Translations under genes and position numbers: made by a program
The notes under the pieces: generated by a model
Seen by the model: only the letters and a program-made list of their open reading frames with translations
Databases searched by the model: none
Told to the model about the DNA's origin: nothing
In this document: one piece after another, positions 1-5,385 of the stretch
How positions within the stretch are numbered: position 1 is the stretch's first letter
Layout of the letters: every line of letters starts with the position of its first letter
Assembly: GCA_005883445.1 (NCBI GenBank)
Contig: VAZL01000270.1
Location: forward strand, 1 to 5,872
Source: Alphaproteobacteria bacterium
GTDB lineage: Bacteria > Pseudomonadota > Alphaproteobacteria > Rhizobiales > Xanthobacteraceae
Reading direction: 5' to 3'
Length of the DNA: 5,872 bases

Positions 1-65
1 TCGCGGGCATGAGTTTTCTCGAGCTTGTTCAGCCGGTTCGGCGACGGCAGCGGCGGCTGCGGCAT
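1..65 (-). CDS. 5' end of an unrecognised gene (partial)
   Basis: Only the first 21 codons lie in the window; the gene runs off the left edge. The peptide begins MPQPPLPSPNRLNKLEKTHAR, a proline-rich start followed by a basic, probably helical stretch. The ATG is preceded by AAGGAG with about seven bases of spacing, which is a strong ribosome binding site and the main reason to call a gene here. It follows the DUF5681-type gene by 28 bp on the same strand, so the two are probably co-transcribed. I do not recognise the product and the visible part is too short to assign a function. Confidence 0.55.
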   Translation of the reverse strand, partial: MPQPPLPSPNRLNKLEKTHAR

Positions 66-93
66 GGGTCGACTCCTTCCCTCGACGTTCTCG

Positions 94-528
94 TCACGCG
101 TCGGCATTGGCCGGCGCGCTGGCGGGCGCGGGACCGCGTTCGAGCTTGGCGAGGCGCTCCTCGAACTGCTGCGTCGCCAGCGCCCGCACGTAGATGTCGA
201 CCGCCTTGGCGATGTCGGCGGCCTCCGACGGCGCGAGCTCGCCGGCCGCGACCGCGGCCACGATGGTCGACGCGGCGGTGACGGTGTCGGCCGCGGTGTC
301 GAGCCGCGGCAATTCGAGGGCGATCGGCTCGTGCTTTCGCGCCGGCACCAGCCGATCGAAGCAGATGCGGATGGCCGTGAGATCGCCGCCTGTGGCGAGA
401 TCGATCGCCTTGCGCGCGATCGCCTCGGCGTTGGCCTCCAACAAGCTTTGCATGAGGACCGTCGTCCGGTTGAGCGACCCGCGCGGCCGGCCGGCCGGAT
501 TTCCGCTTTCGCCCTTGTGAAACGTCAT
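94..528 (-). CDS. DUF5681-type small protein
   Basis: Encodes 144 residues. The N-terminus (residues about 4-20) has the motif KGESGNPAGRPRGSLNR, which I recognise as the hallmark of the DUF5681 family. These small proteins are common in Rhizobiales genomes and near phage-like genes, and their function is unknown to me. The basic Gly/Pro/Arg-rich N-terminal arm suggests nucleic-acid contact, but that is inference. After it come a helical region (residues about 24-60), an Ala-rich helical region (about 78-130) and an Ala/Pro-rich tail. No signal peptide or membrane segment is visible. The ATG is preceded by AAGGAGA at good spacing, which supports the start. An intrinsic terminator lies about 64 bp upstream of the start on the same strand, so expression may depend on reading through it. 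Confidence 0.85.
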   Translation of the reverse strand: MTFHKGESGNPAGRPRGSLNRTTVLMQSLLEANAEAIARKAIDLATGGDLTAIRICFDRLVPARKHEPIALELPRLDTAADTVTAASTIVAAVAAGELAPSEAADIAKAVDIYVRALATQQFEERLAKLERGPAPASAPANADA

Positions 529-591
529 GGTTTCTCTCCTTGTCTGCAGCGAAGAAATACGCCGCGCGCGGGCGCTCCGCGTCCGCGCAAC

Positions 592-620
592 AAAAAACCC
601 GGCGCGGTGTCCCGCCCGGG
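592..620 (-). terminator. Rho-independent terminator in the DUF5681 leader
   Basis: Read on the minus strand, a stem CCCGG-GCGG pairs with CCGC-CCGGG across a GACA loop, with one bulged G, and is followed directly by six T. This is the classical intrinsic terminator layout, and it points leftward only, since no T-run follows on the plus strand. No protein-coding gene lies upstream on the minus strand within the window. It would therefore end a short leader or a small RNA before the DUF5681 start at 528. Confidence 0.6.
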
Positions 621-747
621 CGTTCCGGCGTAGTTCTGGTGAATACGCTTTTCTGGAAGATTCTCGTTACGCGAGTCAAGAGGAAAATTGTGTCTGCTTG
701 CTTGGTATGTCTCAAGACGCTCTTTTCCGCTCGTCCCCGCGAGGGCA

Positions 748-785
748 CCCCGCGACGGTCACGTCGCGGGGACCCCGTTGCGGGG
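748..785. repeat. Paired hairpins, palindromic repeat
   Basis: A perfect 10-bp inverted repeat, CCCCGCGACG / CGTCGCGGGG (748-757 and 762-771), flanks a GTCA loop. It is followed at once by a 5-bp hairpin, CCCCG-TTG-CGGGG (773-785). No T-run follows on either strand, so this is not an ordinary intrinsic terminator. It looks like the left part of a repetitive intergenic element that continues into the palindrome at 803-892. Confidence 0.7.
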
Positions 786-802
786 ACCCAGCGCTCGGCC
801 CT

Positions 803-892
803 GGATTCCCACCATAAGCGCGTTTACGCGCGTCCATAGCCCGTCGAAGACGGGCGTGAACGCCCTTAACGACGCGCTATGCGCGGGAATGA
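803..892. repeat. Compound palindromic intergenic element (REP-like)
   Basis: The outer arms ATTCCC (805-810) and GGGAAT (885-890) are complementary, as are CATA and TATG just inside them. Inside are GCGCG-TTTA-CGCGC, a perfect CCCGTC-GAA-GACGGG hairpin (840-854) and GGGCG-TGAA-CGCCC overlapping it, so several folds compete. The element shares CCATAAGC, ACGCGCGTC and the 12-mer CGACGCGCTATG, in the same order, with the element at 5227-5368. This marks both as copies of one family with different internal loops. It resembles Bradyrhizobium-type intergenic repeats as I remember them. Confidence 0.7.
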
Positions 893-1024
893 ACGGAGGT
901 TGTTCTGCGCGGTCGAGTACGGTGCCACCGGCCCTTGTGCGCAAATCTGCATTGGTGTGGCTGATCGGCTACAGCGGCCGACCCTCACGCGTTGCATACT
1001 GCCCGCTCTCATCGCGGGGGCGAG

Positions 1025-1777
1025 ATGATGCGGAAATTCCTGTTCGCAACGGCCGCGCTGATCGCACTGGCGGGTCCGGCGACCGCGGCCGACATGCGCC
1101 TTCCCGTCTATAAGGCGCCGCCGATCGTTCCGGTTTGGAGCTGGAGCGGCTGCTACGTCGGCGGCCATGCCGGCGGTCTGTGGGCGAAGTCGAAGGACTG
1201 GATCGTGCGCACGCCCGGCGGCGCTTTTTACGGCCAGTCGCTCGGCGAACACGCCTTGGACAGCTGGCTTGGCGGCGCGCAGGCCGGTTGCGACTATCAA
1301 TTCGCCGGCGGCTTCGTGATCGGCATCCAGGGCGACTATGCCTGGGCCAATGCCGAAGGCAGCCATGACAGTGCGCGCGAGATCGGCGTCGCCTACCACA
1401 GCAAGGTCAAGTCGCTGGCGAGCGTGACCGGCCGCGTCGGCTACGCCTGGGATCGCTTGCTCGGCTACGTCAGGGGCGGTGCGGCGTGGGAGCGCGACGA
1501 ATATTGGGCAACGACGATCCTGCTTGGGACCGCGTATACGGCGCGCGAGACGCGCCCGGGCTGGACCATCGGTATCGGCGGCGAGTATGCCTTCACAAAT
1601 GTCCTCTCCGGCTTCGTCGAATACAATTATTACGATTTCGGTACCCGGCAGATCGCTTTCACGCCGCAAGTCGTCGGCTTGGGCCCGGCATTCGTCGATA
1701 TCAACGAGACCAAGAGCGTCGTGCGCGCCGGCCTCAATCTCCGTTTCGGTTACGCGGCGCCTGGCGCCAACCGCTGA
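1025..1777 (+). CDS. Omp25/OmpA-like outer-membrane beta-barrel protein
   Basis: Encodes 250 residues, the usual size of rhizobial small porin-like proteins. The start MMRKFLFATAALIALAG has a basic end and a hydrophobic core, with a likely signal peptidase site near residues 21-23 (ATAAD), so the protein is exported. The mature part opens with a proline-containing linker, then WSWSGCYVGGHAGG (residues 38-51), the typical first strand of this family. Later alternating strands include GFVIGIQGDYAW (96-107), SVTGRVGYAWDRLLGYVRGGAAW (133-155), GWTIGIGGEYAF (179-190), LSGFVEYNYYDF (194-205) and the terminal strand VVRAGLNLRFGY (232-243). Two cysteines, C43 and C89, may form a disulfide. ATG 1025 or 1028 is chosen over an upstream TTG at 992 because it starts the signal peptide directly and has a GGGGGCGAG tract just before it. 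Specific role unknown; a structural or porin-like role is inferred. Confidence 0.86.
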   Translation: MMRKFLFATAALIALAGPATAADMRLPVYKAPPIVPVWSWSGCYVGGHAGGLWAKSKDWIVRTPGGAFYGQSLGEHALDSWLGGAQAGCDYQFAGGFVIGIQGDYAWANAEGSHDSAREIGVAYHSKVKSLASVTGRVGYAWDRLLGYVRGGAAWERDEYWATTILLGTAYTARETRPGWTIGIGGEYAFTNVLSGFVEYNYYDFGTRQIAFTPQVVGLGPAFVDINETKSVVRAGLNLRFGYAAPGANR

Positions 1778-1873
1778 ACGCGTGAGGCCCCCATTGAGCA
1801 AATGTCGTATGATAGGAGCTTGCGTGGCGAGGCTGTCGCGCGCGCCGTTAACCCCAAGCGGGACCAAGGGATC

Positions 1874-2053
1874 ATGAGCGACGACATTTTCATCGATACG
1901 ATTCTCGAGGCGCAAGCGATCGTCGCGCGCCACATCGCCGGCGAACATGCTTCGGCCGAGGAAACGATCGCCAAGCTGATGCAATTGCTCGATAGCACCG
2001 AATTGGTGAAGGCGCTGGCGAAACGGGGATTTTCGAGCAAAGCGTTCGAATGA
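1874..2053 (+). CDS. Small acidic hypothetical protein, 59 residues
   Basis: I do not recognise this protein. It begins MSDDIFIDTILEAQAIVARH and is predicted to be nearly all helix up to about residue 50, ending RGFSSKAFE. The first half has many Asp/Glu residues. There is no cysteine, signal peptide or membrane segment. ATG 1874 is preferred because AAGGG lies just upstream, although the three-base gap is short. An in-frame ATG at 1802 would add 24 residues but has no ribosome binding site. A possible 17-codon leader frame (1824-1877) overlaps this start as ATGA. The gene lies 96 bp after the outer-membrane protein gene on the same strand and could share its transcript. The coherent helical sequence and lack of low-complexity bias favour a real gene, but the call is moderate. 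Confidence 0.55.
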   Translation: MSDDIFIDTILEAQAIVARHIAGEHASAEETIAKLMQLLDSTELVKALAKRGFSSKAFE

Positions 2054-2097
2054 GACGGACGTCGATCGGAAAAGCCGACACCCAGTTTAAGTGAAGG

Positions 2098-2186
2098 CCT
2101 CATGCTGAGGAGCCCGCGTAGCGGGCGTCTCGAAGCGTGAGGCCGTCCTTCGAGACGCGTCGCTTTGCGCGACGCTCCTCAGGACG
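2098..2186. repeat. Palindromic intergenic element, cloverleaf-like
   Basis: Nested inverted repeats are visible. CTGAGGAGC (2105-2113) pairs with GCTCCTCAG (2174-2182), extended outward by CCTC/GAGG. CGTCTCGAA (2126-2134) pairs with TTCGAGACG (2149-2157). Small hairpins sit in the arms (CCCGC-GTA-GCGGG and CGTCGC-TTTGC-GCGACG). The pattern with GAGGAGC, TCTCGAA and CTCCTCAGGA closely resembles a very common intergenic repeat of Bradyrhizobium and Rhodopseudomonas, as far as I recall. It lies between the 59-residue protein gene and the reductase operon. No T-run follows, so terminator function would be Rho-independent only in a loose sense. Confidence 0.75.
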
Positions 2187-2309
2187 AGGGGTGAGGATGA
2201 GCATCAGCGTTGCGCGCATCGTCCGGCCGACGCGCAGCGGGGGCTTGCGAGAGCACGCGCGATACCTCATTTGAATGGAGTGCCGAATGTTGTATTGGGA
2301 ACGGCACGC

Positions 2310-2792
2310 ATGACCCGCATTCTCGAGCTTGTTCTCAACGGACGCCGCCGAGTCGATGCGGTGCCGGATAACTTGCTGCTGCTGGACTATTTGCGGGAAG
2401 TCGTCGGTCTCACTGGAACAAAAACTGGTTGCGACGGCGGCGAGTGCGGCGCCTGCACCGTGCTCGTCGACGACCAGCCGAGATTGTCGTGCCTCACGCT
2501 CGCGGCGACCGTGAACGGTCAGCGCGTCGACACCGTCGAATCGCTCGGCCACGACGGCCGGCTTTCGGCGGTGCAGCGCGGGTTCCACGAGAAGCTCGGC
2601 GCCCAGTGCGGCTACTGCACGCCCGGATTCATCATGGCGTCGGCGGGCTTGCTGCGGCGCAATCCGCATCCGAGCGAGGACGACATCCGCGCGGCGCTCG
2701 GCAGCAACATCTGCCGCTGCACCGGCTACGTCAAAATCATCGAGGCGGTGAAATACGCCGCCGAGCTGCACGCCGGCGGAGTTTCGCCGTGA
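2310..2792 (+). CDS. hbaB: 4-hydroxybenzoyl-CoA reductase, gamma subunit ([2Fe-2S])
   Basis: Encodes 160 residues, the expected size of the iron-sulfur subunit of molybdenum hydroxylases. The N-terminal plant-type ferredoxin domain has cysteines C41, C46, C49 and C61 (GCDGGECGACTVL) for the first [2Fe-2S] cluster. The C-terminal helical domain has C100, C103, C135 and C137 (CGYCTPG and CRCTGY) for the second. The cytoplasmic subunit passes electrons from the FAD subunit to molybdenum. The run NLLLLDYLREVVGLTGTKTGCDGGE matches Thauera HcrC, as I remember it, much better than generic xanthine or CO dehydrogenase small subunits. ATG 2310 is chosen by family alignment, with GGGA about nine bases upstream; the TTG at 2271 would add 13 unrelated residues. 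The stop overlaps the alpha start by four bases (GTGA), so the two are translationally coupled. First gene of the operon; the promoter is not identified. Confidence 0.93.
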   Translation: MTRILELVLNGRRRVDAVPDNLLLLDYLREVVGLTGTKTGCDGGECGACTVLVDDQPRLSCLTLAATVNGQRVDTVESLGHDGRLSAVQRGFHEKLGAQCGYCTPGFIMASAGLLRRNPHPSEDDIRAALGSNICRCTGYVKIIEAVKYAAELHAGGVSP

Positions 2793-5155
2793 ACGAGGTC
2801 GTGGCGGCGCACAATATCGGCGGCTACGTGCCGATGGTCGACGGCCCGGACAAGGTGTCGGGGCGGGCGAAATACACCGCCGATCTGGTCGCGCCGGGCC
2901 TGCTGGCGGGACGCATCTTCCGCAGCCCTTATTCGCACGCCGAGATTGTCGACGTCGACGTCACCGCGGCGTTGCGGCTGCCGGGCGTGAAGGCCATCGT
3001 CACCGGCGCCGATTGCGACAAAACCTTCGGCGTCTTGCCGATCGCGCGCAGCGAGCACCCGCTGGCGCGCGATAAGGTGCGCTATCGCGGCGAGCCGGTC
3101 GCGGCGGTCGCCGCCGTCGACGACGCCACCGCCAAGCGCGCGCTCGGCCTTATCAAGCTCACGGTGCGCGAGTTGCCCGCGCACTACACCTCGCAGTCGG
3201 CGATGGCGGAGGGCGCCAGCAACATCCACGCGCAGCGGCCGAACAACATCGAGCGCGACGTGCTGTTCGAGCTCGGCAGCGTGGAGCAGGGCTTCCGGCA
3301 GGCCGACCTCGTGCGCGAGGGCACCTACGATTGCGCCGAGGTCTGCCAGAACCAGATGGAGATGCATGCCGCGCTCGCGTGCTACGACGCCGAGCGCGAG
3401 CGCATGACCGTCTACGCCAGCACGCAGGTGCCCTATTACGTGCATCTGATGCTGGCGCAGATCCTCGACATGGACATGTCGCGCATCCGCGTGATCAAGC
3501 CGCACGTGGGCGGCGGCTTCGGCTGCCGCACGGAAGCGCTCAACGTCGAGCTGATCACCGCGCTGCTCGCGCGCAGGGCCGGCGGCAGCGTGCGCATGAT
3601 GATCAACCGCGAGGAGACCTTCATCACCCATCGCGGCCGGCCGCAGACCGACATCCGCCTCAAGCTCGGCATGCGCAAGGACGGCAAGATCACCGCCGTC
3701 GAGTGCGAATGCTACCAGCGCGGCGGCGCGCATTCCGGCTACGGCATCGTGACGATTCTCTATTCCGGCTCGATGCTCTACGCCATCTACGATCTGCACA
3801 ACGTCAAATATATCGGCAAGCGCGTGCTCACCAACACGCCGCCGTGCGGCGCGTTCCGCGGCCACGGCACCGTCGACATCCGCTTCGCCTTCGAAAGCCT
3901 GCTCGACGAGATGGCGGGCGAACTTTCACTCGATCCGCTGGCGGTGCGGCGCGCGAACTATTTGACCGCGCCGACGTTCACCGACAACGACCTGATGGTG
4001 AACAGCTACGGCCTGCCGCAATGCGTCGACTGGGTCGAGCAGGCGAGCGGCTGGCGGGCGCGCCGGGGCACGCCGCCGAAGGGCGAGGGCAGCATACGCG
4101 AGGGCAGCATACGCAAAGGTTTGGGGTTTGCCTGCTCGCATTACATCAGCGGCGCGTCCAAGCCCGTGAACTGGACCGGCGAGCCGCACGCCACCGTCAA
4201 GATCAAGCTCGATTTCGACGGTTCCATCGTCGTGCTCTCGGGCGCCGCCGACATCGGGCAAGGATCGTCGACCATCCTGGTGCAGACCGTGGCCGAGGTG
4301 CTCGGCCTCGACCTTTCGCGCGTCCGCGTCGTCACCGGCGACAGCGAGGTGGTGCCCAAGGACAACGGCTCCTATTCCTCGCGCGTGACCTTCATGGTCG
4401 GCAACGCCGCCATCGACGCGGCGCAGAATCTCAAGCGCGTGCTGGTGGCCGCGGCCGCGCGCAAGCTCGAGGCCAAGCCCGAGGAGATCGAATGCCTGGG
4501 CGAGCTTTATCGCGCCGGCGCGCAGGACAAGGGCCTGACCTTCAACGAGGTGGTGACCGAGGCGCTCAAGGACACCGGCACCATCACGGTGACCGGCAAC
4601 TACTCGACGCTGCCGCAATCGCACGGCGGCAAGAAATATCGCGGCGCCGCCATCGGCGGCACCATGGGCTACAGCTATTCCGCGCAGGTGGTGGAAGTGA
4701 GCGTCGACGAGGACACCGGCGTGGTCAACGTCGACAAGGTGTGGGTGGCGCACGACTGCGGCAAGGCGCTCAACCGCCTCACCGTCGAGGGCCAGGTGCA
4801 GGGCTCGGTGTGGATGGGCATGGGCCAGGCCATGAGCGAGGAGACCGCCTATCACGACGGCCTGCTCATCACCGGCAACATGCTCGACTACCGCGTGCCC
4901 ACCATCCAGGATTCGCCGCCGATCGAGGTCGGCATCGTCGAAAGCAACGATCCGCACGGCCCGTTCGGCGCCAAGGAGGCGGGCGAGGGCTCGCTCGCGG
5001 CGTTCCTGCCGGCGCTGACCAATGCCATCGCCGACGCCATCGGGGTGCGCTTCAACGAATTGCCGGTCACGCCCGACCGCGTGTTCGCGGCGCTGGAGAA
5101 GCGCCGGCGCGCGGGCAACGGGCACGCGGGCAAAGCCGGCCGCGCGCCGTCATGA
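2789..5155 (+). CDS. hbaC: 4-hydroxybenzoyl-CoA reductase, alpha subunit (molybdopterin)
   Basis: Encodes 788 residues starting with GTG, with GGCGGAG seven bases upstream. This is the catalytic subunit holding the molybdopterin cytosine dinucleotide cofactor. In the known enzyme it removes the para-hydroxyl of 4-hydroxybenzoyl-CoA to give benzoyl-CoA. The N-terminal a/b hammerhead domain (about 15-130) is followed by the two molybdenum-binding domains. Cofactor-contact motifs are visible: GGGFGCR (241-247), PPCGAFRGHG (351-360) and ADIGQGSS (487-494). GPFGAKEAGEG (724-734) carries the presumed catalytic glutamate E730. Segments such as GYGIVTILYSG and TGEPHATVKIKLDFDG closely match Thauera HcrA from memory. 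Odd points are a duplicated EGSIR-EGSIR insertion (433-442) and a basic C-terminal tail (771-788). A related CoA-thioester or aromatic hydroxylase remains possible, but the beta-subunit cluster loop argues for this enzyme. Confidence 0.94.
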   Translation: MNEVVAAHNIGGYVPMVDGPDKVSGRAKYTADLVAPGLLAGRIFRSPYSHAEIVDVDVTAALRLPGVKAIVTGADCDKTFGVLPIARSEHPLARDKVRYRGEPVAAVAAVDDATAKRALGLIKLTVRELPAHYTSQSAMAEGASNIHAQRPNNIERDVLFELGSVEQGFRQADLVREGTYDCAEVCQNQMEMHAALACYDAERERMTVYASTQVPYYVHLMLAQILDMDMSRIRVIKPHVGGGFGCRTEALNVELITALLARRAGGSVRMMINREETFITHRGRPQTDIRLKLGMRKDGKITAVECECYQRGGAHSGYGIVTILYSGSMLYAIYDLHNVKYIGKRVLTNTPPCGAFRGHGTVDIRFAFESLLDEMAGELSLDPLAVRRANYLTAPTFTDNDLMVNSYGLPQCVDWVEQASGWRARRGTPPKGEGSIREGSIRKGLGFACSHYISGASKPVNWTGEPHATVKIKLDFDGSIVVLSGAADIGQGSSTILVQTVAEVLGLDLSRVRVVTGDSEVVPKDNGSYSSRVTFMVGNAAIDAAQNLKRVLVAAAARKLEAKPEEIECLGELYRAGAQDKGLTFNEVVTEALKDTGTITVTGNYSTLPQSHGGKKYRGAAIGGTMGYSYSAQVVEVSVDEDTGVVNVDKVWVAHDCGKALNRLTVEGQVQGSVWMGMGQAMSEETAYHDGLLITGNMLDYRVPTIQDSPPIEVGIVESNDPHGPFGAKEAGEGSLAAFLPALTNAIADAIGVRFNELPVTPDRVFAALEKRRRAGNGHAGKAGRAPS
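4085..4114 (+). repeat. In-frame 15-bp tandem duplication inside the alpha gene
   Basis: The unit GAGGGCAGCATACGC occurs twice in direct succession with no mismatch and encodes EGSIR-EGSIR (residues 433-442). Both units contain ATA for isoleucine. I checked every isoleucine of this gene and found no other ATA codon; the rest are ATC or ATT. The Thauera homologue, as I recall it, reads PKG-RGLG here, so the two units look like an extra loop of about ten residues between the two molybdenum-binding domains. Confidence 0.85.
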
Positions 5156-5385
5156 GCGTTGCGATGATCGCTCGGCGTTTCCGGCGGTGTTCCTGGCGCA
5201 AGCGCAGAGGTATTAGTTTGAGTGGTGTGTCCCGGGCGCAGCGCAGCACGAAGTGGTGCGCTGCAGACCCGGGATCGTTACGGTCCGTGACGGTCCCGGA
5301 TCAGCGGTGCACCGCCATAAGCACGCGCGTCTTCGACGCGCTATGGCGCTGCACCGCATCCGGGACACGAACGGAATCCGTCTGA
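5152..5385 (+). other. 77-codon bridging frame across the repeat (doubtful gene)
   Basis: An ATG on the alpha stop (ATGA, 5152-5155) opens a frame that stays open through the palindromic element and stops at TGA 5383-5385. That stop shares its last base with the beta start (TGATG, 5383-5387). The peptide begins MSVAMIARRFRRCSWRKRRG. It is very basic early on, and the second half is translated repeat sequence. There is no good ribosome binding site, so it would depend on coupling from alpha. I doubt a functional product; its value may be in carrying ribosomes to the beta start. Confidence 0.25.
5227..5368. repeat. Palindromic element inserted between alpha and beta genes
   Basis: The ends are perfect 9-bp inverted repeats, GTGTCCCGG (5227-5235) and CCGGGACAC (5360-5368). 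Inside are two large hairpins. The first (5230-5274) pairs TCCCGGG with CCCGGGA and GCAGCGCA with TGCGCTGC. The second (5293-5366) pairs GTCCCGGAT/ATCCGGGAC, GCGGTGCA/TGCACCGC, CGCCATA/TATGGCG and GCGCGTC/GACGCGC around a TTC loop, and is almost fully paired over 74 bases. No transposase is present, so it would be a non-autonomous, REP/MITE-like element. It shares core words with the element at 803-892. In the mRNA these hairpins could slow ribosomes, protect the 3' end of a gamma-alpha message, or be a processing site; all three are inference. Confidence 0.8.

Larger units (their letters stand above)
529..1024. other. Intergenic region between divergent genes, rich in palindromes
   Basis: This stretch separates the minus-strand DUF5681 gene from the plus-strand outer-membrane protein gene. 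I see no credible protein gene; the frames open here have no ribosome binding site and no familiar sequence. From left to right it holds the DUF5681 leader with an intrinsic terminator, a relatively AT-rich part (about 640-720), a perfect 10-bp hairpin followed by a 5-bp hairpin, and a compound palindrome of about 90 bp. The last 130 bp before the outer-membrane gene should hold its promoter, but I could not find convincing -35/-10 boxes. On the minus strand a CTTGACT sequence (680-674) resembles an alphaproteobacterial -35 box, but no good -10 box follows. Confidence 0.7.

Noticed and set aside
741..892. CRISPR array
   Set aside because: The repeats are inverted and nested, not regularly spaced direct repeats with unique spacers.
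945..1000. Promoter candidates (TTGTGC, TTGCATACT) before the outer-membrane protein gene
   Set aside because: No pair of boxes had both acceptable sequence and 16-18 bp spacing.
992..1024. TTG start adding 11 residues to the outer-membrane protein
   Set aside because: It would bury the signal peptide behind a polar extension and lacks a ribosome binding site.
866..1984. Minus-strand open frame (372 codons) opposite the outer-membrane protein gene
   Set aside because: The opposite strand encodes a signal peptide and beta-barrel strands in order; the antisense product has no recognisable domain.
2271..2309. TTG start adding 13 residues to the gamma subunit
   Set aside because: The added residues do not match the family, and ATG 2310 gives the expected N-terminus and length.
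2429..2788. Upstream extension of the alpha frame into the gamma gene
   Set aside because: The extension is an Arg-rich shadow of gamma. Family alignment and the GGCGGAG site place the alpha start at GTG 2789.
2726..3865. Long minus-strand open frame (379 codons) opposite the alpha gene
   Set aside because: It is antisense to clear molybdenum-enzyme coding sequence. Its translation is the Ala/Arg/His/Asp-rich composition typical of GC-rich shadow frames, with no ribosome binding site or known motif.
3926..5125. Long minus-strand open frame (399 codons) opposite the alpha gene
   Set aside because: Same reasons: it mirrors third-position GC bias of the alpha gene and shows no family motif.
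3331..5151. Plus-strand open frame in the +2 register inside the alpha gene
   Set aside because: It is an Arg-rich shadow of the alpha gene; only its tail after 5152 is of interest and is listed separately.
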